DNA from: Gammaproteobacteria bacterium
GTDB taxonomy: Bacteria; Pseudomonadota; Gammaproteobacteria; SZUA-229
Assembly (NCBI GenBank): GCA_011321985.1
Contig: DROB01000382.1
Coordinates: 1 to 15,472 of the forward strand
Reading direction: 5' to 3'
DNA: 15,472 nucleotides
Notes under the pieces: generated by a model
Database searches by the model: none
What the model saw: only the letters and a program-made list of their open reading frames with translations
Told to the model about the DNA's origin: nothing
Made by a program: the position numbers and the translations under genes
Shown: positions 14,778-15,472 of the stretch, in pieces
How the letters are laid out: every line of letters begins with the position of its first letter
Position numbering within the stretch: position 1 is the first letter of the stretch

Positions 14778-14972
14778 TTATTGAATTCTGGCTACATTCA
14801 TCTCTTCTTTAACCGCAAGAATCATATCGACATCTGCCTCTGACAACATCGAAAACGGTACCTGTTCTGACTGACTGGCATTATCACCGATAAAAACAAA
14901 GCTACCGCCCGCAAATAGTGTAACAAAAGCAAAGACGCTGAATAACCAGCCCATATTGTTCTGTAAGTTCAT
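14778..14972 (-). CDS. Small single-pass membrane protein, 64 aa, function unknown
   Basis: The ORF starts with ATG at 14972 behind TAGGA (about 8 nt spacing) and ends with TAA, 29 nt before a strong terminator. This arrangement supports a real monocistronic gene. Residues about 8-28 (GWLFSVFAFVTLFAGGSFVF) form one hydrophobic segment, preceded by a short polar N-terminus (MNLQNN). The rest is acidic (DNASQSEQ, then SEADVDMILAVKEEM) and probably an amphipathic helix. A cleavable signal peptide is possible, but there are no N-terminal positive charges, so an anchored protein is more likely. I do not recognise the family. It occupies the place upstream of mnmG where mnmE, or in E. coli the origin region, might be expected. 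Confidence 0.7.
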   Translation of the reverse strand: MNLQNNMGWLFSVFAFVTLFAGGSFVFIGDNASQSEQVPFSMLSEADVDMILAVKEEMNVARIQ

Positions 14973-15415
14973 TGATTTTCCTACGTTTTCGTTTATTCAG
15001 ATAGGCTATTTGGTAACATTTGATCTTGGCGCTGTCATCCTGTTGAAAAAATGACAGTCTGCAGAACTTAATATATAGCAGAGATTTGAGGATTGTGCAT
15101 AAAATAATTAAAAGTGAACACTATTTAAACAACTTTTTCTGACAGAAAGCGTTTTCTTTGACAGCTGAGGAAGCTAACGCATTCTAATCATTGAAATTGT
15201 ACCGTCACATACCCCCAATGAACTGTCGGACTATTGCTATGTACCCTACGGGCCGTTTCACTCATAAGCTGTATTTATATTAGAATATTAGAATATTTTA
15301 TGGTTGCTTTAATAATGCTGATTAGCCAAAGGCAAACGGTTGGGGTACAGTAAGCCATTGATATTACTATATTGATAACGAGCTGGCCCATCTCTACGCC
15401 ATACCAGGAAAAACT
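14973..15415. other. 443-bp gene-free region between divergent genes
   Basis: I see no credible ORF here. It contains an inverted pair CTGTCAT/ATGACAG (15032-15038 and 15051-15057) and a weak minus-strand promoter candidate for the 64-aa gene: TGCACA at 15099-15094 and TATATT at 15075-15070, 18 nt apart. It also has one DnaA-box-like TTATGCACA (minus, 15102-15094), an AT-rich stretch at about 15066-15136, a tandem 8-bp repeat TTAGAATA (15280-15295), and distant inverted matches TACCCCCAA (15210-15218) and TTGGGGTA (15340-15347). The two divergent genes flanking it imply that promoters for both lie inside. Confidence 0.6.
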
Positions 15416-15472
15416 ATGTCTCGACCTGTGCACAATCCCACCTCAAAAGCGACCGATGAAAATAGTCGTATC
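15416..15472 (+). CDS. N-terminal fragment of an unknown plus-strand gene
   Basis: ATG at 15416-15418 opens a frame that stays open for 19 codons to the window edge: MSRPVHNPTSKATDENSRI. AGGA lies about 7 nt upstream, a good ribosome binding site. In-frame upstream sequence reaches a TGA at 15359-15361 with no better start codon. The visible residues are polar and show no signal peptide or domain. This is the only gene seen on the plus strand. The call rests on start context and the open frame, so it could be a false start. Confidence 0.5.
   Translation, partial: MSRPVHNPTSKATDENSRI

Overview
The window is a chromosomal segment of a gammaproteobacterium with roughly balanced base composition. 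Fourteen of the sixteen genes seen lie on the minus strand and run from high to low coordinates. The order mnmG-rsmG-parA-parB-atpIBEFHAGDC-glmU is the classic arrangement near the replication origin in this class. The proteins align closely, from memory, with Escherichia coli orthologues (AtpA 513 aa in both, AtpF 156 aa in both, AtpG 288 versus 287, MnmG 627 versus 629). I cannot name the order or genus.

Reading in the direction of transcription: a partial plus-strand gene of unknown function enters at the right edge (15416-15472). It is separated by a 443-bp gene-poor stretch from a divergent 64-aa single-pass membrane protein that has its own strong terminator (14721-14748). Then come the tRNA modification gene mnmG, the 16S rRNA methyltransferase gene rsmG, and the chromosome partition pair parA and parB. 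A 205-bp gap carries a good sigma70 promoter, followed by the complete nine-gene F1Fo ATP synthase operon. A perfect 11-bp hairpin terminator ends the operon. The bifunctional UDP-GlcNAc synthesis gene glmU follows, then a secreted Sel1-repeat protein with a coiled-coil tail. At the left edge the first 14 codons and upstream end of an IS110-family (probably IS1111-type) insertion sequence are visible. glmS, which follows glmU in E. coli, is not present in the window.

The genes are conserved housekeeping genes with intact catalytic motifs; I see no defence system, CRISPR array, rRNA or tRNA. The interest lies between genes. There is a composite palindromic element between a candidate promoter and the atp terminator. 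A palindrome sits inside the atpA-atpG gap, where subunit stoichiometry changes from three to one. Three CTGTCATA sites at exact 38-bp intervals lie upstream of the atp promoter. A near-perfect 21-bp palindrome lies between parA and parB. The mnmG promoter has its -10 box so close to the ATG that the message could be leaderless, with a perfect 17-bp palindrome next to it. A start-stop or seven-codon leader ORF precedes the Sel1 gene. I did not find a convincing new multi-gene system, and most regulatory calls are inferences from sequence symmetry.
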